Shown: positions 23,401-38,600 of the stretch, in pieces | How positions within the stretch are numbered: position 1 is the stretch's first letter | How the letters are laid out: each line of letters begins with the position of its first letter | Assembly: GCA_038501625.1 (NCBI GenBank) | Contig: JAZAYU010000923.1 | Location: 1 to 64,000 of the forward strand | Direction of reading: 5' to 3' | Length of the DNA: 64,000 bases | Source of the DNA: Corbicula japonica | Lineage: Eukaryota; Mollusca; Bivalvia; Venerida; Cyrenidae | Program-made: the position numbers and the translations under genes | Notes under the pieces: generated by a model | Seen by the model: the letters and a program-made list of their open reading frames with translations, nothing else | Database searches by the model: none | What the model was told of the DNA's origin: nothing

Positions 23401-26400
23401 TAGTAGATGAAAAAGTCACTTTAAAAACCACCGAAGACAAAAAATATGAAAATATTGCTGGCTCGGTTTGATTGAGCCTGTTAAAGACTTTTAAGCATTT
23501 CAAAAACATAAAAATAACGCATCGTAATTAGTGCTCCAACTTGGATATCAAAAGGACAGGAAAATAGATAGATCTTAAAAAAACAGAGCGGATATTGCGC
23601 AACAAGCTAGGCACTTATGCAAGTCTTTGAGAAAGAGCATTGTATATAAATGTCCCCCCCCCCCCCCTGAATGAATAACTGCGAATAAAAGATAAAATGT
23701 AATGTTCATAACTAATGAAGAGATGGGTAGTCATCAAACCAACTTGGTTTAAACTCTCGCAGCTTGGGTTTTAACATTATAAAAGTGCGCTCGAGGAGTG
23801 CAAAATTATGAGGTTGATTAACAACTACATTTGTAGTTATGGATTAAAATGATTTTCCAACATACTTGACTAACGAAGTACTTGTTTATATAAGACACCA
23901 AAACTGTGGTAACGTGTCGCCATTTATCCTATAAATTGATATTAGACAAGTTCAATAAACAAGATCATTATTGCTATTGATGATATTAGATAAAATATTG
24001 ATTATGCTGATCTCTTATGTTTACTTTAAACACTGGTCATGTCACATTCGATAAACTTCCGGTAAAATCTGAGGACAATCCCCGAACTGCACTGGAAATC
24101 GCAAACAAATTGCAGAATCGCTGACCTCTTATGTTTACTTTAAATAACTTCGTTAACTTCTGAGAACATTCACAACATTTGCACTGGAAATCGCAAAAAA
24201 AAACCCAACAAAATCTCATTAAAAGACAATATTGTATAAATTAAGCATCGTTTGCTATAAGCCTCTACTATTTCACGAGACCGAATGTTTTGTGATTTAT
24301 ACCACAAGAGAGACAATTTTTAATGTTAACACATGGGTAGAAGTTTTCATCAATTTTCAAAATACGCATGGACATTAGTTTTTTTTTAAACCCTCATTAT
24401 TTCATCTAACATGGCATACACTGAAATTGACATCATTAAAACAAACAAACACAGGAAAATGTGCGAGAACCAGCAACATTACATGTTGAAGTTCAGCATT
24501 CTAACGAAATTGTTGAAGATTAGAATAGGTAAATATAGTATTTTTGAGTCCCGGTCAGGCTGCTTATACCCCAACCCTAGGACAGTGACACAATTTTGTT
24601 GTTGAACATAAACTCTAGATTTTGGAATACAATTACAGCCATGTGTTTTTAGTTAAAAGTTTATGCAAATGACCGACTAGCTTTTTAAAATTTTTGTTTA
24701 CTGACAGCCTTTCCCGCCAAAGTCGGATATTCGTTAGTCTCTAAGAAAAACATAAACGATTCCTTGCTTTTGACCACAAAATCAATATAAGAATCGAATC
24801 TGTTTCATATATGGGATCATCCTGAACAGTTGTTTGATTCAAAAAAGTATCAGTTCAACTTATAAACAAATAATATTTAAATATGAAGGTTTGCATCACG
24901 TGACTTTCTAAAAAAGACGCATACCATTGTTTCTATACCCTGTAAAAATACAACATACGTATGTTTATATAATTTAACATGTCGTTATAGATCAGCTCAA
25001 TTTCTGATTTGATGTTACTACAAAGTCCAAATATTGTTTCATCAACATTTAGTAGTCTAGATCTTCAAGACGTTCTGTCATTGATCAGTATCACACTGCT
25101 CTGACGAACGTCTAGAACATCGCTATATAAAAATCCGGCCGACAGGTGGCGCTTTTGTATGGTAAACAAATCCAAAATCAATCGCGATTTCTAATGAAAT
25201 TTGCTAACAGTGCTTTAACCGTATTTCTCCCACACTGGGCAAAGTGAAATTTAGGTAATATGATATCGAGCAACACAATCAGCATATGGTATATGAAGCA
25301 AAGGACGTTTTAATACTTGCCTACCCCATTTTACAAAAATGAATGCAAATATATGGTACGCCGTTGCTTCCTTTCGTGATAATGGTTTTAGACTGTCACG
25401 TTGTATGGTATGGCAGTTGTTATTGTACGGTTATTGATAAAAAAAGGAAGAATATCAAAATCTCTCGGAAAAAATGCAGTTCCGTCAAACTTTGCATCAA
25501 TAAACCTTATTATGTATGTTCATTATTTAAACGTTAAGAAAAGTTACAACAGTAAAGAAAAATAGTTTGACCTTAAAAATCCCCAAATTTTTCAGCCAAA
25601 CACAAAAACAGCAACACTAAACATCAATTGAAATGCCTTCCTGAGCAATAAGTTACTAACAACAATATCTAAGATCATCTTCTCTAACACATGTATACAG
25701 TAACAAGAGTGCCAAACTGACACAAAATACGCCCGTCAAAATGCTGATCATCAAAGTTGCGTAACGATCTGATGAAAATTTTTCGACTTGGAGAGCAGAT
25801 ACCGCTAATTCAGTTTTTGGACAATTCAAGGGCCATAATTCAGGAGTGTCTGGGGGGATTTGGCAGGTTATAGAACTTGGTCGAGATATTATGCCCACCA
25901 ACATATTCACCAAGTTTGATAAAGACCGGATGAAAACTCTTTGACTAAGAGGGGAAACAGTAATTTTGAACAATTCAAGGGCCATAATCCAGGAGTGCCT
26001 GGGTGGATTTGGCTGGTTATAGAACTTGGTCGAGATATTATGCCCACCAACATATTCACCAAGTTTTAAAAGACCGGATGAAAGCTATTTGACTTAGAGA
26101 GCGTAAACCCTTATTTTGGACAATTCAAGGGCCATAATTCAGAGTGCATGGGGGTTCTGGCTGGTTTTAGAACTTGGTCGAGATATTATGCCCACCAACA
26201 TATTCACCAAGTTTGATAAAGACATGATGAAAACTCTCTGATTTAGAGAGCGGAAACAGTTATTTTGGACAATTCAAGGGCCATAATTCAAGAGTGCCTG
26301 GGGGATTTGGCTGGATATAGAACTTGGTCGAGATATTATGTCCACCAACATATTCACCAAGTTTGATAAAGACCGGATGAAAACTCTTTGTCTTAGAGAG

Positions 26401-29400
26401 CGGAAACAGTTATTTTTGACAATTCAAGGGCCATAATTAAGGAGTGCCTGGGGGATTTGGCTGGTTATAGAACTTAGTCGAGATATTATGCACACCAACA
26501 TATTCACTTTGATAAAGATCAGATGAAAATTCTTTGACTTAGAGAGCGGAAACAGTAATTTTGGACAATTCAAGGGCCATAATTCAGGACTGCCTGGGGG
26601 ATTTGGCTGGTTATAGTTAACTCTTGTCTTTTCGTAATTTGGAAATTATTGACTTTTTAAAAATTAGATCTAAAAGTCTAAGTGATTTCACTGTTAAATG
26701 TATCTAAGGTCTCCATTAGGGTATGCCAAAGAATGTTGAAGTTATCTTAAGAAATTTAAAAAAAAATGGTTGTAGGGCAACGTTTTTCACTTCAGACGTA
26801 ATTTTGATCCAAAAAGATACAAATTAAGAATAAAAAGAGATCTTCTTCTTGAAATGATTTCATTCTAAAGTATTTCGAAGGTTGCATAAAGTAACTATTG
26901 TGCTTGCAACATCTGTTTAAACTTTTCATCAGATCTCGTGGTAACCGCAGAACCCAGCTTACTTGAACACGCCTGTAGGCACAATAATACAGTTAAAAAT
27001 GCGCGTGGCCATGTGATATGTCTTTTTGATTTCCAGCTGGCAGGGCGACAGTCTAAAAAACAATTTTCACAAGACAACAACGGCGTTCCATACTTTTGTC
27101 CTAATTAGAAACCACGTTTTGGAGTGTCTGGTTTTTTAACGAAGAATGTCTTCAGACGTACTGATCGCCTTTGAGAAATCAGAGCGTCTGGATGATTGAG
27201 ACTACAACATTTAGAAGACTTTTCTTGCAAATTGAGTAACGGAATAGCATTCTCAAGCTTTAGAAGGGCGGATTTGTCTAAAGTGACCACGTCCGGTGCC
27301 GCTGTTAACCGGTGTTACTCTTCAAAGTTCAAGTTTGGTCCATTATCATATGTCGGTCATCAGAAAGACCGACATTTAAATGTTAAGAGTTAACATTAAA
27401 TATGTACACATAATTATTACATCATCATCATCATCAACAACAACAACAACAACAACAACAACATTAACAATAAACAGCAGTTCTTTTACTTTCATTTTAA
27501 ATCTAAATTTAATTTTGTATTCACAGACTGAAAACAAATTTTATAATTATTAGAGATTTCAATAGATACAGATTCATTTGAATTTTGATTTTTTACTCCA
27601 CACTGTTCTGTGCTTTAGGTCATTTTGATTGATGAAAATTGGTCAAGTTTTGCAACAAAAAACTTTTGTGTCTGTTGCATTTTAAATGTAAAGAAAAACT
27701 ATAGGAAGCCAGAAAATAATTGATGAGGATGTATGACATTTGAAAAGTAATAAAGTTTACTGAGTACATCCCGTGACTTTGGACGATCTGACCCATCAAA
27801 AATTTTCAACGGGGTTAAATGAAACCTGTTTTTTTCCCAAAAAACATGTGAATCAAAAATCAATATGATTAAAAGAATTGTCTAAAAGTGTGTACAAAAC
27901 TGCAGAATTGAAAAATCTAGAATCCTTTTATATCAGGTAAGTTTCGGTACATTGTTTCGAATATAGTTCATCATCCTGAAATTTGTTTATGTGAGTATAA
28001 AACATCTGCTTTTGGTATAGGTTAGCTTGTCGATACTTTTACTACTCATTATTGCTTAAAGCTCATATGTGAAAAGTTTAGACCAGTCAGCCTGCTCATC
28101 TGTGAAGTCTTTCCAGAATTTACATCATTCAGTCTATTAGATTCATTATTCTGTTCTTACCAAGATTTTTACATTATAGACTAATGTTTACGCTGATATG
28201 TATCTACATCGTTCCCACAACACGTGTTATATCAGCTGTATCTATGAAGTGAAATGTAAACTATTTAAATTAAGGTAAAATCCTAGTTTTTTAGAATTTG
28301 GATGCAGTGTGATGACTGTCATATTAAGATGTTTAAGGCATTTAGAGGAATCAAAAAGACATCACAATTGTCCATATATATGTAATGAATTGTAATTTTG
28401 CTATATGAAATATATATTTGTAAAACGCATAATTATTTTATTTTGTTGAAGTCGTAAATGAAAAAAAAACGTTATTTAATTTAAAACCGAAACAATTTAC
28501 TCAAAAGACAAAAGATATTGCCCTTTCTGGGGAGCTTATCGATTCCGATAAAGCAACCTATTTATCAAGCCGGGCCCACACAAAAATGTTGATCAGACAG
28601 CCCGTAATCATTACTGCATGACATCGGTAGCTGATTATTTACTGATAACAATACTGAGTTTGTTTCAGTTCCGTGAAAAGCTGATTGAGGAAATCAAAGG
28701 CTTTACAGCTTATGGAGGCATTGAATACGCAAAGCTACAGCTACTGGGACCTGTCGGCGCTGGAAAATCGTCATTTATCAATTCTGTCAAAAGTATTGAT
28801 AAAGGTGATATTGCCACGGCAGCACTAGCGGGTGCCGTAGGTTCAAGCTTCACGACTCGGGTAGGTTCCTTTATAAGATTAGGAATGATTTTGTAATTTT
28901 CTAACATATATCTGTTTAGTTTCCACAAAGTGTTTATACACACTTTGCATCTGTTTACACACTAGACAAAGCTTACAAATATAATTTATTTTCTTTTATC
29001 CGGTATTTATGCGAAGAATACTTAAAAGATAATAGACCACTAAATGGTTATAGCACTCTGTGATTATTTAATAATGTTTGTAGACGATACGGTGTATATT
29101 TCAGTACAAGCCCTTTCTTATTGATAGATAATAATACGTTTTTAAAAATTACCTAAAATGCAGGAAAGGTTGGCAATTGACATTAAAATTTGCTTTTGAA
29201 ATTTAAGTCTTTATTTGTGTCTGAAATTTTGATATGATTACTTATGTTTTCACTTTCTGTTCACACATTATCCTGGTTTGACTTAATTCAGTACCTGCCG
29301 GCAAAATAAAGAATTAGTGAAAGCATGGTTTTACTGCTGTCAAAGAATGCTTCTTGGGTCTCTCAATTCTCTTTCAAACCCTCTTTGAAATAAATCCACA

Positions 29401-29635
29401 CCTGTAGACCCGTCAGCCAGCTTATCATTGAAGTCTTATTTGGAATGCACACCATTTACTATTAGATACATTATTCTAATGTATTCTAATTTTGATGGCA
29501 ATTGTATACTGATGTTTACGCTGATAAATTGTTCCCACATATATCACAGGACCTTAAAATACAAGTCTATGGGAAATCATTTAAAAAATGCATATCAGGA
29601 ATCGCCACTCTCAAAAAACACAGCCTCCCCACGCA

Positions 29636-29695
<60 letters not shown>

Positions 29696-32600
29696 ATGTA
29701 TTTTATAAGTGTGTCAATTCAAATAGGACGCCACAAACAATTAACGAAGAAGAGAACCTTTGCGGATACCGCCTTGGAACGGTCAAAGGCAAAACAAATT
29801 GCCACTGGGGGTTTAAACCAGGTTCTAGGGTGCACCAACCTCACTCTTGCCCCAACAGGTTCTCGTATCACAAAACAAGTACAAGTTGTCTTGGTGAAAT
29901 AACCCCAACCCACCCATCAGCTCAACAATGTTGCATGCAAATGCACACAAACATATAAAACATAAGAAGCTAATAGCATTGCAAAGCCAAAGGGTGGGTA
30001 CTCAATGACCTTACCGAGACCAGAGCACCTGAAGCAAAATCTGCAAGAACACGATGGCAGGGATAAAAGAAACAAATCGAGCTTCTATGTTCTTTTAAGA
30101 AAAGATTTGCCCATAAACCTTCATAAACTCTTAAACCCCTTCCGCCGTCGTGCAACCAAAGAGGTAAGCATAATGATCGACAGTAGATGGGTTAATCACC
30201 AGGCCTGCAGAGCGCTGTAGAATATCATGTTGGTAACATTTCTTTTTAAATTTACAGATGTTTGTTACGAATAACCGGGAGAAATTAACATTGCCTTTGA
30301 TCTTCTCAAGTTTAGAAATTAAATCTCCATAAAAACTAGCTGTTAAATATTAACAGTTTCTGACCTACAGCCGCGAGAACGATGGTACATGCGTGCGGCG
30401 GGTAGTACGCATGTATCATTACGTGCATGCGTTTGAACATATCGCTGTACCGCATTCTTTTTATCTTTATGTGCGTCATAACTAATTAACATAAATCGGA
30501 CGTGATATATGAGCCGTGTCTTGAGATTTCTGACCTACTGGTTAAATTAAGCTTTTTCACGTGTTCACGAATTATTGAAGTTCAATAATATTTTTAAATG
30601 AACATTTTCCTCAGTTCTCAAAACTCCTTTAGTCCAGAAACTTCTCTGAACTGGAAATTTTGTCCGGTCACGATCTCATAAGGTTTAAAGGAGTTCCATA
30701 AATATATTCTGGTTATTAATTGCATAACATGGAAAGCACTTTGTCAAATTTGTGGAACAAATTATCTCACTCTTACCTGTGTATTTAGTTCGTTCATCCG
30801 CCATACAAAGAAGTGTATTTATAGACAAAAACCATAATAGTCAAATAAAACGGACAATTAGGAAAAATAAACTCAGCAAACATAAAAAAGTATGCACTTT
30901 CCTACCAATAATTTTGTAAAATAAGAAAAAATAAAAGATACACTTATTTCTTTGAAAAAATCTGCATTTCTGTAATCGTTACAAAGGTATAAAAATTTCT
31001 TGAAAATCTGCAGTCAAAACTTAGTTCTTACCCTATGTTATAATTATGGTTTTAGGAAGAAGTCATTCTAAGCAATATTCACATTTTTTTAAATCAATGT
31101 CTCCAGTTCTTGATGTTAATAAAACAATTAGTTCTCGATAAACAACGCTAGAGAATCCCATCCATTTCCAATTACCTCTGTTTAAAATGAATATGTTGTA
31201 ATAAGTTATTAATTATTTAATGTTATTCGATGGACAGTGTGGAAGATAATATTTATGAACAATTCAACTTAAAAAAACTGAGATTAACTTATAAAACACC
31301 ATTCAAAGCGTTCCTGGTTAAATAAAATATGTTGATGGGAATATAAGCACCAAAAGTGGATACTCTTTTTATGGCTCAGTGTTTATATTATCAAGCCATT
31401 CACAACCTACAAGACCATCGGATAATTATAAATGTAATATTTTCTAGCCAACTATTATTAATTTATCTTTTACAAAAAAAAAACAACAACACATTTTAAT
31501 AATTGATTTAAGAATTTCAAATGTTTCTGTATTTCATATGCAGTTAGAGCAACTCATTCCTAACAAAGCAATAGGTGGTCAGTACCGTATAGTAGATACC
31601 ATGGGTCTTGAGGATGTGGAAGGAAGAGGATTTCATGTGGAAGACGTTCAGTTCTTGATGGAAGGAAATATAAAACCTACATATAAGGTTAGTCATAATA
31701 GTTTTCGTTGTATGACCGATTATCTAAACTGCCAAAGGAGGGTTCAACTGTTTTGAGGTTATCGGTTATACAACATATACCAATTATTTGCTATTATTTT
31801 AAACTAAACAGTAAATATACTTCACGTTGATGAGGACATTTAAGCATGATTCAATTGTAATCTAAATATCATTGATGCTGTGAAAGTTTGAACATTAAAA
31901 ATAGCTAAAATTTTGTTGTTGTTTTTAAATTGGTGGTTTGATTATTCTTATGTTTGTCCCGAACGTTCTTATGTTTGTCCCGAACGTTCTTATGTTTGTC
32001 CCGAACGTTCTTATGTTTGTCCCGAACGTTCTTATGTTTGTCCCGAACGTAATCCATGAATTCATCGGAAGTTTTCGATATTTAACCTAACTTAATTTAT
32101 TGAACTTTTGTTTTTTGAATTTTCATGTGAGCTTCATCATTATCAGTTTACGTCATAAATTTAAGATATAGCCCTGTAAACAATTCTTGTTTGCTCCGTT
32201 CAAAGTCATCCCTAAATTCAATCATGCTGTTATCAAATACGCTCTTTGAAGGCCGTTGAGCACGACATTTTGTAAATTTTATGAACTCGCAGTTAAAGCC
32301 GATAAATTATCTTCAATACAACACAATATACCTATAATTATAGGAAAATAAGAAAATGCAGAAATAACCACTCAATTAAATATTTACAATTTTATTCTCC
32401 AATATCCATAACAGTATTTGATATACAATAACTAAAGACAGAAAATTCCTTAATATCAAAATGTAATAGAATACTATCAGCATGTCATATTATATTAATA
32501 CATGAAATGTTGTAATAAATTAGTATACAATTTAATCATGAGAATTGCAAACAGTTTTGTTGGCCTTGTTATTGGGCCCTGGGTAGTCATATTGGACCGA

Positions 32601-35600
32601 GGTCGAAGGCCGAGGGTTATCATGACTGCACGAGGCCCAATAACAAGGCTTATATGAATTTACTTTATTAATAACAATTTTACTAAATAACAAAATATCC
32701 ATAGTTCTAGACTCTGAAATTACTGATTATAGAGATGAGATGACGACTCTGATTATAATATCTGACATTATTCAATTAGTCCACAGTAGTAACCTGCAGA
32801 TGCAGATATGCAGGTTGTTTTGTTTTAAATACAAAAAACAACATAAACGTCAGTACACAAAGTAGCATCCATCTCTCTTGTTTATCCAGTCAGAATTTAG
32901 TTTTCATGTCTAAAACTAGGTTACTTCCTGGCACATTCAATCTAAGACTTCCACATGTAATATTCGATTCCGCATGTTTGCAAGCTTTAGAACTAGGAAG
33001 ATATCATCAAAAGCGGTTACATAGACCTATCCTCTGCGTACCTTTATCTCTTGCACCTGACGTCACATGATTTGTTACCTTTTTTATGAATAAAAACCGA
33101 CTTATAGAAATTCCAAAATGGCGGTATTTTTATTTTTATTTTTAAAGTTAAAGGCAGTGATTCATATTGGATCAGTTCATTAGCCAATCAGAATCATCCG
33201 ATCTCGTATTGGCCCAGTAAAACATGTTTTGGGCCAAGTTATCTCATATTGGCCCATTTTTTCGGCGTTAGCTGTCTAAGCTCACTTTTGACCTAGTTTT
33301 TCGACCAATGAAATATTGTAAATAAAACTTATTATGCAGCGGGAAAATCAAATAGATTATTTTGATTGGTTATTAGTGGGTCTCGGTAATGATTACCGTA
33401 ACGATTTTTATATTGAGTGTAAGTATTTACATGGCACTTATATGTTCGGGCATTTTTGTTTTTAAAAGCGATAATTGTATTGGAGAAAAAGATATTTACG
33501 GTATAAAAAAAACCCAGTTAAGTCAATTGATGGCTTAATACGATTTTATATGGAATATTCATGGGTGTCAGGTTAACACTCGAGTACAATACACAGTGTA
33601 AAACGACAGATAAGTGCAGATATTTCTGGTTCTTACTGGTTCCTTTCTAGTTCCTTTGATACTGATTGTTAATTTCAAGTCCAGATATTCAAATCCCGTT
33701 GGTGTAGTGGTTATCACACTCGCCTCTCAAGCGGAAGGCTCCGGGTTCAATACTCGTGAGTGACACATTTTTTAAAAGTTAATTTACGTAAAAGTTGGTA
33801 GATTTCGCTCTTGTAACAAGTTGTTATTATTTTCATTTATTGTATTTTAATAAAATTTATTCGTCATGAGTACTAACTCTACAAGAGGTATTTTATTGAA
33901 ACTGAATAAATGTACAGTTAATGTTAGACATTCTTCTTTAATCGACGTATTATCACCAGACGAAATTTGTATTTTTTAAAACCAGTTTTAAATTTCAATT
34001 TTAAATGATAAAGAGTAATCTTGAAACGTTGAAGTAAACAAATATTTTATTTCATTTATTAAGTAAAAATACAATAAATATTTACATACCTGGAAAAGGC
34101 AGAACGAACCACTTTATAAAAGAATTTACACGTTTATCCTTCACTGTCAAACACGTATATTAGAATGCCTGGAGTCTTTTACTGGGGCCAGATAAATTAA
34201 TTGCTGATGAGACACTTATGAATTTGTGCAGAGCTCCAGGAAGGGAAGTTGCAACTTAAAGATTGTCAAACTATTATTACTTCAAAAGATAAAATTCCAG
34301 TTAAAAAGCCATAGATAATAGGGGATAAAATCTACTTAACACTATAAACATGTAAAAAGTTATTCAAGACAATTAAGACTTCAGTTTCTTCAAAAATGCA
34401 CACACTAATACTTTTTGTTAAAAATTTATTTAAACTTACATTTTTTATTATATTATTGCATTAATCGGTTACGTATATCAGGGGTATCTGATCAACCTTT
34501 TTGGGGGTTGTCCCAGTTAGCTCAGTTGGTTGCGTCGCAGGAATTGCAGGGCTGGGCGCTGTCGCCGTGACAGTGCCGCTTCGCTCCCAGCTAGAGATTC
34601 TATCATTTCAATATACTGATAACTTCACGTTTAGGTCTTGAATAGAAGACGGAAATCAGTCGATGCTGGGGCTTATTAGTGTTACACATTTTATTAATGG
34701 TCAAGAACAGTCCTTATCTTTTCCGTGTTTTATTTTATTGTGATTTTAACATTTTCATCAAAATAAATTAAGCAATCTAATTAGCTATTATTGGATGAAT
34801 TTAAGGAGGGTCGCCCCTCGATGGGTAGCATGTTTGCTGAAGACAGCATGGTCAAACTGTTCAGCGCTTTCATATTTATTTGAGAAATGTGTGTCAATCG
34901 GTCAAAAATGAAACAAAGATACATGTAAATAAAAGAAAAAAACAACAACAAAAAAACCCAGCGCTGAACAACCTAAAAGTTTTGACAAATTTAATACAAC
35001 AGTAACATCAAAACAAAGTATTTCACCTGCTTTTTCTTATTCAGGTTTACTCAACACTAGTGCAACGAAGATTATTTTCAGACAGTGTTACCAATATTTG
35101 GCTTTACAGTAGACAGAGGTTGTTTCAACAAATTAAAAAAAATAAAACAGTGAGATTATTTAAACATGTGTCATCTTTAAAAGTGATACATATGTTTTGT
35201 TTCTTGTTTGTAGTTTAAACCTGAGAGACCCATTAACCCAGAAACAGATCCTGAATTCAATGCAAATCCGACATTGAAAGACAAGCCGCAGTGCACTGCT
35301 ATCATGATAGATTCGATTCAGATTTTGAGAAAAACTTTATCAGACGAGGGTCGAGCTAGGTTAAAACAAATTCAAAAGTTCATCAAGGAGAAGTGTAAGA
35401 ATATTTTCTTAGGAACCCTATAAAATTATTGTTAGTATGATTAGCCATCTCAGTTCACTCCCTTATAATGCTAACCTACCAATACCTAAGTAAACTGAGC
35501 TTAGTAACCAATGGTTTTTTGTTTCGCAAATGTTAAACATTCTTAAATTAAATTGAATACTTTTAACTTGAACACTACACGATCAAATTATGAAGAATTT

Positions 35601-38600
35601 TCCTAAAACAACTACATATTTTTAATTGAAGATCTGCTTATATTTTGTAATGAACGCGATTATTTATTTACTAATATGTGATGAGTTTTCTTAGCATTAT
35701 AATTTAACAGATACTATCATGACTATGGAAACTAATGTAAATATAAAAATTAAAAACCTCATTAAAAATGTACATGTATATGATATTTATTAACCAGGTT
35801 TTCTTCAGAAAAATCCTGGTTATTAGATTGGGCTATGTCGTGCAGGCGGGCGGGCGGGCGTCAACATTTTGTCAAGTTTTTTTGTGAAGTTTGTCTTTTT
35901 CTCAGTAACCGTTCAAGGTACAACTTTGAAACTTAACATAGTTGACTGACATATCAATACCAATTATCAGGACAAGTTTCATAATCCCTGACTGTATTTT
36001 GACAAAATAATGGCCCTTTTTCACTTAGAAATTTTGTGAAATGTTTTGTGAAAGTTGTGTTTTTCTCAGTAACCGTTCAAGGTACAACTTTGAAACTTAA
36101 CATAGTTGTCTGACAAATCAATACCAATTATCAAGACAAGTTTCAAAATCCCTGACTGTATTTTGACAAAGTTATGCCCTTTTTTCACTTTGAAATTTTG
36201 TGAATTTTTTTGTTTAGAGTTGTGTTTTTCTCAGTAACCGTTTAAGGTACATCTTTGAAACTTAATATAGTTATCTGACATCTCAATACCAATTATGAGG
36301 ACAAGTTTCATAATCCCTGACTTATTTTGACAAAGTTATGCCCCCTTTTCACTTAGATTTTTTGTTAAGTATTTTGTGAATGTTATCTGTTGATGCCAAA
36401 TTGCCTGTTGACGCTTAGCTTGGTTTGTGGGTAGTTTATATCAACAGTCAGCTTGAGATTGCTACCCAGGTGTCTGTGATATAGGTAAAGGCCACTTGCT
36501 AAATATAGAAATTCAGCTTAATCTCAATATCTTGAGTTTGCTTTTACCTCTGGATGCCAAACTTAGTATATAAGAATAAATGAAATATGCATATCATGAA
36601 TGGCCACATCCAGCATACACAGCCTCCCCACACAGCCAAAAAGTAAAGAGGAAAAGAAGGCATGGTATTACAAAAATCAGTTTCAAAATGTACGCCACAA
36701 ACAAATAACGGAAGTGAGAACCAGAGGGGTTACCGCCTTGGAACGGTCAGTGGCAAAACAAATTGCCACTGGGGGTTTAAACCAGGTTCTAGGGTGCACC
36801 AACCTCAAACTTGCCCCAACAGGTTCTCGTATTACAAAACAAGTACAAATTGTCTAGGTGAAATAACTCCAACCCAACCATCAGCTCAACAATGTTGCAT
36901 GCAAAAGCATACAAACATATAAACATAAAAATTTAATAGCATTGCAAAGCCAAAGGGGCGGGTACTCAATGATCTTACCGAGACCAGAGCACCTGGAGTA
37001 AAATCAGCAAGAACACGATGACAGGGATAAAAGAAACAAATCGAGCTTCTAGGTTCTTTTTCAGAAAAGATTTCCCCATAAATCTTCATAAACTCTTAAA
37101 CCCCTGCCACCGTCGTGCAACCAAAGAGGTAAGCAAAATGATCAACTGTAGATGGGTTAATCACCAGGCCTGCAGAGCGCTGTAAAATATCATCTTGGTA
37201 ACCTTTCTTTTTAAATTTACAGATGGTTTTTACGAATAACCGGGAGAAATTAACATCGCCTTTTATCTTCTTAAGTTTGTCAATTAAATCTCCATAAAAA
37301 CTGGCTGTGAAATTCCTTGTTGCAAAAGTGATTTTAAACTGCACCTGTATTTATGAATTAGATCTGGATATCGGCGATAAAACTTGCAAAAGGTTTTCCT
37401 TAATTTGTGATACCGATAACCTTGTTTTAAAAGTTTTTTCTGAAATGCAAAGATAACGTTCATTGAAATCATTAACATCGTTGCAAGCTCTTGAAAAGCA
37501 GCTGATATCAAAAGACAGCTTGGGATTGCCACGGGTATCTGTGATCAAGGTCAAGGTCATTGTTGCTAAAAATAGAAATCCAGTTTTCCCTTAAATAACT
37601 TGAGTTTGCTTTGGTATATTTACGCCGAACTTATTGTTGGTATCTAATATCAAGATGCATCTTGAGATTGCTTCCCAGGCGCCTGTGATAAAGCTCAAGG
37701 TCACTGTAGCTAAAAAAAGAAATTCAGTTTCTACTCAATAGCTTGAGTTTTCTTTGGCCTATTGACACCAAACTTGGTTTGTGGGTAGCTTATATCAAGA
37801 CACTACTTAGGATTGATACCCAGTTGTCTGTGATAAAGGTCTATGTCATTTTTGCTAAAATAGATATTTAGGTTTCTCCTTATTACTTGGTTTAGCTGTG
37901 ATCTATTGACACCAAACTTTCTTTGGGTAGCTGATATCAAGACGCAACTCTGGATTTTTACTCAGTAGATTGTGATCAAGATCAAAGTCACTGTTGCTAA
38001 TAATAAAAGTTCAGTTTCTTCATATCAGATATTATCTTTACAAAAGTATAAATATTATTGAAAATCTGGTTTTCGGCGCCTGGCGACGATTTTTTCTCGT
38101 CTTCAGATGTTGTGGTCGTCATACTGTTAACCAAGATCGACAAGATATGTAAAGAAGAAAAGATTGATATCACCAAAATCTACACAAACAGGACGATAAA
38201 AGAATTGGTTGATGTTACCGCCGAAATATTTGGAGTTCAAGTAATGTGACGTTAATTATATGTAACGTTTTAAAAATGATTATAAAAAAGACTTAATAGC
38301 AGGAACATTTCTGAACAAAAAGGAAGCCATATCATCCCACACTAAAGCGACAAATACAAGAAACGGTTCGTAGCGAGAAACTTTACATTTGTGCAAACTA
38401 GCAAAATGTAAGAAATATAGCACACACAACTATACTATAATGTAATTAATCAAGTGAATTCATATTGGTCCTGTAATTGGGCCAAGGATAGTCATATTGT
38501 GTATTAATTAACACAATATTCATAGTAACTGTTCTAGACTTGAAATTGCTAATTTACTGGCCTGAAGAGATGAAGTGTTAACTCCGATTCAAATGTCTTG

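Noticed and set aside
29428..29958. 176-codon plus-strand frame with Arg-Glu repeats
   Set aside because: Produced by the (GA)n microsatellite and read against the strand of the retroelement fragment.
33694..33765. Functional tRNA-Glu gene
   Set aside because: The acceptor stem does not pair and box B is degraded; treated as a tRNA-like pseudogene or SINE head.
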